Below, piece by piece: positions 8,737 to 18,129 of a stretch of 64,000 bases of DNA. The notes under the pieces are model-generated. The model made no database searches. It saw nothing but the letters and a program-made list of their open reading frames with translations, and was not told where the DNA came from. The position numbers were made by a program, and so were the translations under genes. Source of the DNA: Natranaerobius thermophilus JW/NM-WN-LF (GTDB taxonomy: Bacteria > Bacillota > Natranaerobiia > Natranaerobiales > Natranaerobiaceae); contig NC_010718.1 in the NCBI RefSeq assembly GCF_000020005.1, forward strand, positions 2,376,001 through 2,440,000, written 5' to 3'. The first letter of the stretch is position 1; the number at the start of each line of letters is the position of its first letter.

Positions 8737-9396
8737 TTATTTCAAAACACCGATATTATCAGGAATTATCAAATTAGCTTCAGTATTTTCAACCACTTCA
8801 TCTACTGTGGAATGTTCGGCGACTTCCAGTAGAACAGCACCTTCTGAAGTGATTTCTATAACTGCTAAATCTGTAACAATTAAATCTACTTCCTTTTCAG
8901 CAGTCAGAGGTAAGTTACATTGCTTTAAAATCTTGGGTTCTCCGTTTTTATTAACATGATCTGTTGCAATAATAACTTTTTTAGCACCAACTACAAGATC
9001 CATAGCCCCTCCCATACCAGGCACAATTTTTCCAGGGACCATCCAATTTGCCAAATTACCTTTTTCATCAACTTCCAAAGCTCCTAGTACAGTCGAATCT
9101 AAGTGCCCACCTCTAATTATACTAAATGATTCTGCACTATCAAAAGACGTACCTCCAGGTAAAATAGATACAGGTTGACCACCTGCATTTGTTAAATCTG
9201 GATCTTCTTGACCTTCTTCAGGAGTAGGCCCTACACCTGCTATTCCATTTTCGGATTGAATAGTTATGTTTTGCTCTTCATCAATAAAATTTGCCACTAG
9301 TGTGGGCATTCCAATGCCTAGATTCACAACTTCTCCTGTCTGAAACTCTCTTGCAATTCGCCTTGCTATTAGATTTCGTCTTTCATTCTTATCCAT
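8737..9396 (-). CDS. atoA: Acyl-CoA:acetate/acetoacetate CoA-transferase, subunit B
   Basis: 219 residues, the usual length of the beta subunit of family I CoA-transferases. The catalytic glutamate lies in the SENGIAGVGP motif (about residues 48-57), where it forms the glutamyl-CoA thioester; GGAMDLVVGAKKVI is the conserved glycine-rich stretch. ATG 9396 follows AGAGGAGGGG and is only 3 nt beyond the atoD stop, so the subunits are translationally coupled. With AtoD it would move CoA between acetyl-CoA and short-chain acids such as butyrate, propionate or acetoacetate; which acid is inference from the AtoE partner. Confidence 0.9.
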   Translation of the reverse strand: MDKNERRNLIARRIAREFQTGEVVNLGIGMPTLVANFIDEEQNITIQSENGIAGVGPTPEEGQEDPDLTNAGGQPVSILPGGTSFDSAESFSIIRGGHLDSTVLGALEVDEKGNLANWMVPGKIVPGMGGAMDLVVGAKKVIIATDHVNKNGEPKILKQCNLPLTAEKEVDLIVTDLAVIEITSEGAVLLEVAEHSTVDEVVENTEANLIIPDNIGVLK

Positions 9397-9399
9397 AAT

Positions 9400-10056
9400 T
9401 TACCCCTCCTCTCTTTTTACTAAATAATCTACATATACGCTAGGAGTATGAATATCATCTGGGTCAAAGGATGATGCCGGTTCTATACTTCCTACTTCTG
9501 CTATAACTATTTTTGCTGCTTTTGCCATAAGTGGGTTGAAATTACGAGCAGAAAGACGATATCTTAAATTACCAAATTCATCAGCTTGTTCAGCTTTAAT
9601 TAACGCTACATCTGCTGTTAAAGATTCGGCTAAAATGTAGTCTTTTCTATTTATTTTTATTTTTTGTTTTCCTTCTTCTGCTACAGTACCGATACCTGTA
9701 GGAGTTAATATTCCTCCTAAACCTGCTCCACCTGCTCTGATTTGTTCTGCCAAAGTTCCTTGAGGTACTAGGTTTACATCCAGTTCATCGTTATGCATTT
9801 TTTCTCCTGTATATTTGTTTGTACCAATGTGGGAAACGAAAACTTTTGAAAATTGATCATTTACAACTAAACGCCCAATCCCTTTCTCTGGATAACTGGT
9901 ATCGTTTGCAATTAATGTTAAATCCTTAACACCTTTATCCTCTAGTGCATCGACTAATGTTTCTGGAGTACCTGTCGCAAGAAAACCTCCTATCATAACT
10001 GTCATACCATCAAATATCTTTTCAACACTCTCTTTAGCACTTAAAATTTGTTTCAT
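9400..10056 (-). CDS. atoD: Acyl-CoA:acetate/acetoacetate CoA-transferase, subunit A
   Basis: 218 residues of the alpha subunit, with the CoA-binding glycine-rich segment GMTVMIGGFLATGTPE (about 17-32) and the family region GGAGLGGILTPTGIGT. It pairs with AtoA downstream (3-nt gap) and follows atoE by 29 bp, so atoE-atoD-atoA form one unit. RBS AGGTGG precedes ATG 10056. In anaerobes such enzymes either activate short-chain fatty acids taken up by AtoE or release the acids during amino-acid fermentation. Sigma-54 control is predicted from the promoter before atoE. Confidence 0.9.
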   Translation of the reverse strand: MKQILSAKESVEKIFDGMTVMIGGFLATGTPETLVDALEDKGVKDLTLIANDTSYPEKGIGRLVVNDQFSKVFVSHIGTNKYTGEKMHNDELDVNLVPQGTLAEQIRAGGAGLGGILTPTGIGTVAEEGKQKIKINRKDYILAESLTADVALIKAEQADEFGNLRYRLSARNFNPLMAKAAKIVIAEVGSIEPASSFDPDDIHTPSVYVDYLVKREEG

Positions 10057-10085
10057 AATAGCTTCACCACCTAATTAGATTTTGC

Positions 10086-11408
10086 TTAAAATATGAGTAA
10101 TCCAAAGATTATAATTACGCCTGAAAATAAGAGGGCCATTAGACAATAACCCATTATGTCTCTTGCACCCAATCCTGCAATTCCAAGGGCGGGAAGTGCC
10201 CAGAAAGGTTGTATCATATTAGTCCAAGCGTCACCCCAAGCTACTGCCATACATGTTTTTGCAACATCTACTCCCATTTCAAGTGAAGCAGGTAGCATTA
10301 TTGGTGCTTGAACTGCCCATTGACCACCTCCAGAAGGAACAAAGAAGTTTACAATACCAGCACTTAAGAATGAAAATATAGGGAAAGTGGTTTCAGTAGA
10401 CATATTTACAAGTCCTTGTGAAATCACAGCTGCTAGGCCAGAAGCAGTCATCATACCCATGATACCAGCATAAAACGGAAATTGAATAATGATCCCACTA
10501 GCTGCTTTTGCAGCTTCAGGTAGTGCCTTAAGATACTGTTTAGGTGTCCCATGAAGTAAGATCCCAACAAATAAGAATATAAAGTTAACAATGTTCAATC
10601 CAAGGGTCCCTTCTTCTATCAAAAAATAATATCCGATATAAGCAAGTCCCATTATACCAATGATTAAAGAGATGGCTTTGCTATTTTCTATGCGGTCAGC
10701 CACTGTTTCCAATTCATTTTCTTCATCAGTAGCGCTGACTTCATCTTCTAATAAAGATGCATCGATTTCTACTACTTCTTCCTTTTTAGGCATCATTGCC
10801 TTATTTAATAAAGGAAGCATCACTATAACTGCCGCAGATATAATCAGGTTTTCAATAGAAAAAATTGTTTCACTTGTACTAATAACACCTACCAGTTCTT
10901 CAAAATCATGGCCTTCAGTTGCAACAGCTAAGGGTACAGAAGCGGAAAATCCAGCGTGCCAAACCAAAAAGCCAGAATAAGCACTAGCTATTACAAGCCG
11001 ATAGTCTAAGCCTCGAACAACTTTAGCCATTTCTTTTGCAAACAATGCTCCAACAACCAAACCAAATCCCCAGTTAATCCAACAAGCAACAGCAGATATA
11101 AAAGACACCATTACTATAGCCTGAGTTGGATTGTTAGGTATAGAAGCCCCATAATTCAAGATTCTCTTAATAGGCCTACTATTAGCCATAACATGTCCAG
11201 TTACAAGGACCAAAGCCATCTGCATGGCAAACTCCAGTAAGTTCCAAAAACCATCGCCCCAATAAATCACCATATCTCCGGGACCAGAATCAGTAGCTAC
11301 AATACCTAAAACAAAAACAATCAAGGTCAAAATAATAGCAAATAAGAACGGTGCAGGTAAGTACTTTTGCATTAGATGAACAAAAAAGCGAGCTAAACGA
11401 TTAAGCAA
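10086..11408 (-). CDS. atoE: AtoE-family short-chain fatty acid transporter
   Basis: 440 residues, the normal AtoE length when translation begins at TTG 11408, which has GGAGG 7 nt upstream. A longer frame back to 11471 would overlap the sigma-54 promoter and has no ribosome site, so it is rejected. About a dozen hydrophobic segments; family regions include PSGGGQWAVQAP and AWGDAWTNMIQPFW near the C-terminus. An acidic cytoplasmic loop around 205-235 is longer than in E. coli. It probably carries acetoacetate, butyrate or similar acids across the membrane and is cotranscribed with atoDA. Confidence 0.88.
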   Translation of the reverse strand: MLNRLARFFVHLMQKYLPAPFLFAIILTLIVFVLGIVATDSGPGDMVIYWGDGFWNLLEFAMQMALVLVTGHVMANSRPIKRILNYGASIPNNPTQAIVMVSFISAVACWINWGFGLVVGALFAKEMAKVVRGLDYRLVIASAYSGFLVWHAGFSASVPLAVATEGHDFEELVGVISTSETIFSIENLIISAAVIVMLPLLNKAMMPKKEEVVEIDASLLEDEVSATDEENELETVADRIENSKAISLIIGIMGLAYIGYYFLIEEGTLGLNIVNFIFLFVGILLHGTPKQYLKALPEAAKAASGIIIQFPFYAGIMGMMTASGLAAVISQGLVNMSTETTFPIFSFLSAGIVNFFVPSGGGQWAVQAPIMLPASLEMGVDVAKTCMAVAWGDAWTNMIQPFWALPALGIAGLGARDIMGYCLMALLFSGVIIIFGLLIF

Positions 11409-11454
11409 AATAAAACCTCCTTTGTCATATTTTTTGAATTTATAATTAGTATAT

Positions 11455-11470
11455 TGCAATTTATATGCCA
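11455..11470 (-). promoter_or_regulatory. Sigma-54 (-24/-12) promoter of atoE-atoD-atoA
   Basis: On the minus strand TGGCATATAAATTGC has GG and GC exactly 12 nt apart, matching TGGCAC-N5-TTGC except for one base. It lies 47 nt upstream of the atoE TTG start and beside a gene for a sigma-54 activator. Confidence 0.85.
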
Positions 11471-11593
11471 ATTTTTTAAAAAGCGTCTTATTTGTCTGTT
11501 AATTCACAAGGAAACTAAAATATTGGAGTTTTTAAAAAATACATTATATTGAAGTTAATATTTTTAATACTGTCAAAATGCTAAAATTATTCA

Positions 11594-11627
11594 TTGATAA
11601 ATCAAAACCGATACATTATTGAATAAT
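11594..11627. promoter_or_regulatory. Possible activator-binding palindromes upstream of the sigma-54 promoter
   Basis: Two adjacent palindromes, TTGATaaATCAA (11594-11605) and ATTATTgAATAAT (11615-11627), lie 125-160 bp upstream of the promoter, the usual enhancer distance. An AACCGATACATT segment between them recurs in the terminator at 11702. Assignment as enhancer sites is inference. Confidence 0.35.
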
Positions 11628-11691
11628 TTCTATGCCATAATATTTAGTAACTAATTTATTTCCGACTATCACGAGATTTTTCTAACTAAAT

Positions 11692-11736
11692 AAAAAGCCG
11701 AAACCGATACATTTTTGTATCAGTTTCGGCTTTTTT
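11692..11736. terminator. Bidirectional terminator after the activator gene
   Basis: A 16-bp stem (AGCCGAAACCGATACA against its near-complement) with A5 before and T6 after; it ends the activator transcript and insulates the atoE promoter. Confidence 0.85.
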
Positions 11737-11749
11737 ATAACAGATCTTA

Positions 11750-13465
11750 TTAACTTATTAAATCTTTATTCAGGTTATGTTTTTTTATTTTTCTTACTAC
11801 CGTTGGCTGTGACACTCCTAGTTTTTCAGCAGTTTCTCTAGTAGTTTGTGAATCTCCTAATGCTCGTTTTAACATATTTTTTTCGACTTCATTCAATGCT
11901 TCAGAAAGTGACATGTTTATTGATGTATCGCTAGTATGATGAGCTAGTCCAGGCAAGTCAGTTTCTTCTATAAGATTTTTAGATACCATAATAATTAATC
12001 TCTCAATCATATTATTTAGCTCTCTAACATTACCTAGCCAATTATATTTTATCAATTGATTTAAGGCTTCCGTAGAAAATCCTTTATTAATATTATATTT
12101 ATTATTATACTTTCTTGTAAAATGTCTAATTAAAAATGGGATATCTTCAGAACGTTCTCGCAATGGGGGTATGTATATTGGAACAACGCTTATCCGATAG
12201 TATAAATCTTCCCGAAATTTGTCTTCAGATACCAATTTATTCAGATTTTGATTAGTACATGCTAATATCCGAACATCCATTTTTTTAGGCTTGACCCCGC
12301 CAACTCGATAAATTTCCTGATCTTGAAGTGCTCTCAGCAATTTCACCTGTAAGTTTTTCGAAAGTTCACCTATTTCATCCAGCAATAAAGTCCCACCATC
12401 GGCCATTTCAAATTTTCCGGGCTTACCTTTTTGAGAAGCACCGGTAAAAGAACCAGGTGCATAACCAAATAGCTCACTTTCTAATAAATTCTCAGGTATT
12501 GCTCCGCAGTTAATTTTTACAAAAGGATCTTCTTTTCTGTTGCTCTGTTGATGAATATATTTAGCAATCACTTCCTTACCCACTCCAGTTTCCCCAGTTA
12601 TAAGAACTGTTGAGTCAAATAAAGCTACTCTAGCAGATTGGTCCAGTATATTTTTCATCACTTTACTCTTAGCTATGACTTCACCTTCACCTAGCTTGAT
12701 TTCCATTTCAGTTAATTTTTCTTTATAGTGTTGAGTTAAAACTTGGGTCCGCTCTAATTCTTGCTTTAAACTTAATAGTTCAGAAATATCTCTGACATTA
12801 GTTACTACCTTTGTGATATTTCCATCACTATCAAACACCGGATTACCAGTAACCATGACTTTTTTTCCAGAAAATAATTCGTGCATTAATGTTACCCGTT
12901 CTTTTTGTTCTAATACTTTTAAGGTTACAGATTCCGAGCAAAATCCTTCTTCTTCCAATTTCTTCATATGCCTTCCTACTACTTCTTCTGCTCTGGCACC
13001 GGAAATGCGCTCGTAAGAACTATTTATCATGATAGTATAACCTTCACCATCTGTTATCCAAAAACCATCATAAGAAGATTCAATAATTGCTCTTAACTCA
13101 TCATTTATTGCTTTAGTTTTGGCAAGTTCTTGGGATATGTGTTCTAATTCCGAGATATCTTGAAAAACCCCTAGAGCCCCAATTACTTGCCCATCCTTTA
13201 TAATAGGCGAACGATTTGTCAACATAGTTTTATTATTAAATTGTCCTTTTTCCGATGAGTAAGTTTTTTCTGTTTCCATGACCTTGAATAATTCAGTTTT
13301 CGGAATTACATCTCGAATGTCTTTTCCTATTGCCTTTTCTTTTGATATGTTTAATAACTCACTAGCAGATCTGTTGAAGAGCATGATCTCCCCCGCCCTA
13401 TTTATAGCTATAATCCCATTATAGACCGATTCCAAAACTGAATCTATATCAAAATTCTGACTCAT
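11750..13465 (-). CDS. PAS-domain sigma-54-dependent transcriptional activator
   Basis: 571 residues from ATG 13465 (AGGAGGGGG upstream; the longer frame to 13507 lacks a site). Two PAS domains (about 5-115 and 120-235) precede a coiled linker, a complete AAA+ domain (about 260-490: Walker A GETGVGKE, sigma-54 loop GSFTGA, Walker B GTLLLDEIGEL) and a TyrR-type C-terminal HTH (TRETAEKLGVSQPTVVRKI). The GAFTGA loop has Ser for Ala, a known natural variant. No receiver domain, so the PAS domains probably sense a ligand or redox state directly. Divergent from nothing, it lies directly upstream of the sigma-54 promoter of atoEDA, its likely target. Confidence 0.9.
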   Translation of the reverse strand: MSQNFDIDSVLESVYNGIIAINRAGEIMLFNRSASELLNISKEKAIGKDIRDVIPKTELFKVMETEKTYSSEKGQFNNKTMLTNRSPIIKDGQVIGALGVFQDISELEHISQELAKTKAINDELRAIIESSYDGFWITDGEGYTIMINSSYERISGARAEEVVGRHMKKLEEEGFCSESVTLKVLEQKERVTLMHELFSGKKVMVTGNPVFDSDGNITKVVTNVRDISELLSLKQELERTQVLTQHYKEKLTEMEIKLGEGEVIAKSKVMKNILDQSARVALFDSTVLITGETGVGKEVIAKYIHQQSNRKEDPFVKINCGAIPENLLESELFGYAPGSFTGASQKGKPGKFEMADGGTLLLDEIGELSKNLQVKLLRALQDQEIYRVGGVKPKKMDVRILACTNQNLNKLVSEDKFREDLYYRISVVPIYIPPLRERSEDIPFLIRHFTRKYNNKYNINKGFSTEALNQLIKYNWLGNVRELNNMIERLIIMVSKNLIEETDLPGLAHHTSDTSINMSLSEALNEVEKNMLKRALGDSQTTRETAEKLGVSQPTVVRKIKKHNLNKDLIS

Positions 13466-13542
13466 CAATAACCAGCCCCCCCTCCTGTTAATAAAGACTA
13501 TTAACAATTTGAAAGACCATAAAATTGTCCTTAATCTGTATT

Positions 13543-15294
13543 TTAATAAAGTTTATAAAGCGTTTCTTTTAACCATCCATATATTTCCTTCGCTTCATCT
13601 TCCATTTTTTCCTTTATTTCCTGATACTCTTCTTCTTTTTCGTCCAAATCATGATACATCAAGGCAAGATAAGGAAGTAACTCACCTTCCCAGGAGAGGT
13701 CCGCTTCTTCTGCAAGCTCTTTGGCTTTTTCATATTTTCCTTGCTCATCACCTTCAAGGTCATCACTTTCAAGATGTCCTAAAAGAACATACGCTTTGAA
13801 AACCTCCTGATCAAAATCCCGAGACTGGGAATTGTACTCTAAAAACTCCTCCCGGAACTCAATCAATTCCTGCAACCTTTCCTGACCCTCTCGGTATTTT
13901 TCCTGGAACAGATAGGTTTCGCTTACAGATATCAAAGCTTCGGTATACACTAGATACTTGTCCTCATTATAAGGTTGGTTCTGATAAGCCCTTTTTAGAT
14001 GCTCAAGTCCACCTTCTATATCACCTATCCGAAGCATAAACTGACCGTAATTTCTGTTTAAAACAGCATCTTCAGGGTTTAGCTCGATGGCCCGGTCTGC
14101 ATGTTGGACTGCTTTTCTAATATTGTCTTCATTGGAGGTTTCCTGGTATAGCCCTTCATAAGCCTGGACCAAACTAAAGTGATAGTCATAGTTAAGGGAA
14201 TCGTATTTCACTGCCTTTTCATAGGTGGGGATAGCCGTACCCCAAAATTCAAGTTCCATGGCAGAAAGGGCCTCTTCCCCTTGTCTGTAACCGTAAAACA
14301 TGGTACTAGAATAAACTAACAATCCAATACAAACCACAAAAACAGCATATCTCACACCTTGATGCCATTTATAAAATCTTTTATCCCCTTTTTCCTGATC
14401 CTGTCCTTTCTCTTCCTCGGACTGGCCCAATTCACTTGACTCCTCCAGTTTCATTTGATCCGACATTTGATCCGATTGTGCTGACCTATCCGACCGGTTC
14501 GAATCAATAACCTCTCGGTAATAAAAAGTTACCAGTCCAAAGAGGGCCCAGAGATATACTGAAACAGCTCCCAGGGACAAGTTGAAATCAATCAAACTGT
14601 GACCTCCAAGGGCCAGTGCCGCTACAAAGACACCGGCAGCGGGATACAACTCGCGAGCAGTTCCCCTTCGCCGGATAACAAGCAACTGATATATCAGTCC
14701 AGCCCAAATCCCCCCGAAGATAATCATCCCGGGGATGCCTGTCTCGACTCCTATCTGAAATATATGGGAATGGACTTTGGAAGAGGTGTAATCCCTCTCC
14801 ATATACTGGGGATATAAAGGATCCCAGCCTCCACCTCCTACACCAAAGGGATGGTCTTCTATAATATCCCAGGCAGTTTCCATGAGCTCTACTCTTGTGG
14901 TAAATCCAGTTTCATCAAAATCCACCCTATCAATTCTGTCCTGTACCGTTTCGGGCATGTATCCCAGGGCCTTTTCATAATTAGTTGCTCCATACATTGA
15001 ACCGACCAGGATAATCACTGCTAACAAGGTAATCATACTGTACTTAACTGCCTTCTTTTCAATCTTCTCCACACCCTTAAAAAAGTAGGAAAATGCAAAG
15101 GTCAGGATAAAAGAGGCCATAACACCGTAGCCAATATAATGCCAACCGGCTGCTGAATTTTCTTCAATAGCTTCCCAAACAGGTAAAGCAGATACTAAAA
15201 CTATCCCTGCAGGGATAGCAGCATACACAAAGGAATTCAAAAACCTTTTCAAGTTAAGGAACCAGTATATTAGTAAAATCACAGGAAAGTACAA
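13543..15294 (-). pseudogene. O-antigen ligase-like membrane protein with TPR tail, 5' truncated
   Basis: About 583 residues remain. An O-antigen ligase/polymerase (Wzy_C) core is visible, with TRVELMETAWDIIEDHPFGVG and VHSHIFQIGVETGIPG, followed by two membrane helices, an acidic linker and TPR-like repeats (about 330-580). Full-length relatives have some 200 further N-terminal residues with six or more helices. Here the frame opens upstream only to stops at 15331 and 15343, the first candidate start is TTG 15294 without a ribosome site, and the first codons align with the middle of a normal protein. It is probably a 5'-deleted remnant, though expression of a shortened protein cannot be excluded. 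Confidence 0.6.
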
Positions 15295-15459
15295 CCACGC
15301 CCACTTTTTAGAATAACTATAATTGTCCCACTAATAATCTTAAAAGACACTATTTACATTTATATAAGTTTATCTTAATAAGTAGTTGTTGTCAATAAAA
15401 GGTGTAAAATGTCGAAAACACAAACAATTTCACTTAAAAGCTTCCCCTAATTTAAAAAT

Positions 15460-15495
15460 CCCCCCGTGTGATCAGGTGGAAGGATGTTAGGGGGG
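15460..15495 (-). terminator. G6/C6 hairpin
   Basis: CCCCCC (15460-15465) and GGGGGG (15490-15495) can pair; on the minus strand the stem is followed by ATTTTTAAA, so it may act as a secondary terminator behind the one at 15508-15552. The remainder of 15295-15459 shows nothing recognisable. Confidence 0.4.
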
Positions 15496-15507
15496 TCAAA
15501 TGGAGGT

Positions 15508-15552
15508 TAAAAAAAAGCTGTCCAGGGTGTGATATGACATCACTGGACAGCC
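15508..15552 (-). terminator. Intrinsic terminator of the SLH protein operon
   Basis: Stem GCTGTCCAG/CTGGACAGC (15517-15525, 15543-15551) followed on the minus strand by T8. Confidence 0.85.
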
Positions 15553-15633
15553 AAAAGTTTAACTATAAAAAATCAAAATCCCTTCATATAAGAGTGAAAA
15601 CTCATTCGTGTTAGCAATTTCTCTCGGTGGCAT

Positions 15634-18129
15634 TTAATTTTTCATATCACCGAGTTCTTCATCCAGTTGATACAAAATAGTGATGGCCTCGGCACGGCTT
15701 AATTTTTCCTGGGGTGAAAATTCTTGGCCGTCGCCATTCATTATACCCAAGCCAGTAACCAGGCCAACGTAATCCCGAAGTTCGGGAGAGATTTCATCCT
15801 GGTCTTGATAGTCCATACTGAAGGTTAAGTCATTATGCATTAGAAGTTCCAGATCCAAAGTCTTTATTATCAACTGGGCCATTTCTTCCCTGGTTACCTT
15901 TTCATCAGCGGGAAAACGATCCTGATCCTTGTCAAATATCCCCTCATCAGCTGTCAGCTGTATCTCGTCAAATTTAGGATGATTCTTATGAACATTGTTA
16001 AAATAAGGCTCTTCCGGAATATCAGGACCGTAACCAGTGTCCTGAACACTAATCAAATAAGCGAGCATTACACTAAGCTCTTCCTTAGTGATGTCCGCAT
16101 CAGAATGCAGCTGACCCTCTCTAAGGGGAAGCATTCCTTGGGCCAGGCCAAGCTCTAAATATGTTGCGGCCCAGTGATCGTCGTCTACGAGTTGAAAGAT
16201 ATCTTCTTCTATGAAAGGACTGCCATCGTAGCGATAAACCTCTCCCGTCTCAGCTTCGATATAAGGGGCACTACTTAAACGATCTATCTGCTGTACATAA
16301 GGTTTAAGCTGATAAACCGGGCGCATCTCGTATTTTACATCTTCTTCCGCTATCTGGCGCACATCTGTCACCAATTCACCTTCTTCGGAGATTGTTTTAG
16401 GTGCATAGGTAATTTCTATGTCCAACTCTGAAAGCAGTTGTTCCCGTGCATCTTGTTTGCTCATATTCACCTCTTCAGGGTCCTGTAAACTCTCTCGATC
16501 AATATCCGCTGTACGCAAAGTATTGAGAAATCCAGTGGCCTGATCAAGCATCACATGATAACCACTGGCCTCTACGGGAATATTATCGATTATCCTGATT
16601 AATTCCGCGCCTCTAAAAGTCCTACCAGGTTCGTGTTCTCCAGGATCCTCCACAATTTGATGCTCATGGGGTTCATCAGCATCTTGGGTAACAGTTAGAT
16701 TCCAACTGTCAAGCAATTTCTTATCTTGGGAAGGTTTAGGTCTCATATTTTCAACCAAGTCTTGGGAAATTTCGCTTAGATCCAGCCTTTCCGGGCGGTC
16801 ACCAACCAGCTCTAATAGTTGTGCTTCACCTCTAGGCCGAAACTCAAAGCCGATGATATCTCCACTTTCAGTACAGGCTTTCACTCTTAAATGTCTCAGA
16901 GAACGGATTTCTTCATGGCTGAAAGTCATTTCATAGACTTCCCGGGCTTCGGCCCTTTCGACAATAGGCCGCCTAATGCTCCGAATACTAGTTCTATCTA
17001 ATTCAACATCTTCTATTCCCAGATAGTGAAGAAACTCCTTACCCCTGTCTGCAGTATAATCTTCATCTATTTCTTTCTGATCCGGGGGGGTCTCTCCCTG
17101 AAGCTCGATAGCATACTGTTCTAAGAACTTATCAGTTAACCTTCCGTCCTGGGTCAGTGTTTCAGCAATATTCTCGTGCTCTATCTGTTCAAAATTAGTG
17201 ACTAGTTCACCTTCATTAACATCTACTGAATAACCTCTATTAAGATAACCTCTGGAATCGACATCTACCTGGCCAAAGAAGGTAAAATACAGTTTCCCCG
17301 AATCAAGTTCTGTATTCCGGGCATTGTTCATATATACCAGCTGCAAGGGAAGTTGCTCTTTAAAGATTTCCATGGCTTTCTCCGCTTTTATAGCTTTGTC
17401 TTTTACGGGAACAAATCGGTCAACATCGGTAAAGTCTTTATTGATGCTAAAAAGTTCACCATTTATGGCATTGATCACAATAGTTATACCTTCACCCTTA
17501 ACCGGAATATCATTGTACTGTCTGGAAAATTCAAACTGATAGTAAGAATTGTAGCTGCGCTCATCGTCTATTCTTCGGTTAATTATGGGTTCCGGGTCAA
17601 GATAACCCTGGTCTAACAGATCGGGATACAGTTTCTTTAGATAGTCTATGGCTTTTTCTTTTGCCTCAGCAGTAGTTATCTGGGCCAGAGTGGGTTCTCG
17701 CCTGGGAACATGGGAATCAAGCCTGACGATTCGTTCATTTTCTAAATTATATACAACTGAAATGCTGTGGTTATCGTCCTGGTACTTAAATCGCTTATGT
17801 CCTTCTTCTCGATATTCATCGACATCATCGAGCCGATAACCATCCAAAATATCCAGTTTCGACCTGATCTTATCATCTACTCGTGTCAGCTCCTGGTCTA
17901 GCTCATCACTTTTATCAGGTTCCTGTTCTTCTTCCACTGTTTCCTTTTCTACGGCATTAGGCGCTTCTTCCACAACTTCTTCTAATTCGGGTTCTGCTGC
18001 AAAAGTTTGGTTTCCTAGTCCGAAAAAAGAACCGACGATCAACCATATAGCCATGGTGGCTAAGATTAAGCCCAGTCTCGAGTTATTTCTAGGGCTTAGC
18101 TTTGAGCTTACAGTTATTATTCTTCTCAT
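15634..18129 (-). CDS. YcdB/PepSY-like secreted protein with SLH anchor (second of pair)
   Basis: 831 residues. A signal-anchor segment (about 18-45) leads into an acidic stretch, then several YcdB/YcdC-type repeats whose signature is a mixed strand region ending in INAxTGE-like turns (for example VINAINGELFSI and IEAETGEVYRY). Three S-layer homology motifs fill the last 160 residues (ITKEELSVMLAYL, KVTREEMAQLI, KLSRAEAITIL). SLH repeats bind pyruvylated wall polymer, so the protein is displayed on the cell surface. Its start overlaps the stop of the preceding paralogue by 4 nt (ATGA). Function is unknown; YcdB domains are proposed peptidase-inhibitor-like modules. Confidence 0.8.
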   Translation of the reverse strand: MRRIITVSSKLSPRNNSRLGLILATMAIWLIVGSFFGLGNQTFAAEPELEEVVEEAPNAVEKETVEEEQEPDKSDELDQELTRVDDKIRSKLDILDGYRLDDVDEYREEGHKRFKYQDDNHSISVVYNLENERIVRLDSHVPRREPTLAQITTAEAKEKAIDYLKKLYPDLLDQGYLDPEPIINRRIDDERSYNSYYQFEFSRQYNDIPVKGEGITIVINAINGELFSINKDFTDVDRFVPVKDKAIKAEKAMEIFKEQLPLQLVYMNNARNTELDSGKLYFTFFGQVDVDSRGYLNRGYSVDVNEGELVTNFEQIEHENIAETLTQDGRLTDKFLEQYAIELQGETPPDQKEIDEDYTADRGKEFLHYLGIEDVELDRTSIRSIRRPIVERAEAREVYEMTFSHEEIRSLRHLRVKACTESGDIIGFEFRPRGEAQLLELVGDRPERLDLSEISQDLVENMRPKPSQDKKLLDSWNLTVTQDADEPHEHQIVEDPGEHEPGRTFRGAELIRIIDNIPVEASGYHVMLDQATGFLNTLRTADIDRESLQDPEEVNMSKQDAREQLLSELDIEITYAPKTISEEGELVTDVRQIAEEDVKYEMRPVYQLKPYVQQIDRLSSAPYIEAETGEVYRYDGSPFIEEDIFQLVDDDHWAATYLELGLAQGMLPLREGQLHSDADITKEELSVMLAYLISVQDTGYGPDIPEEPYFNNVHKNHPKFDEIQLTADEGIFDKDQDRFPADEKVTREEMAQLIIKTLDLELLMHNDLTFSMDYQDQDEISPELRDYVGLVTGLGIMNGDGQEFSPQEKLSRAEAITILYQLDEELGDMKN

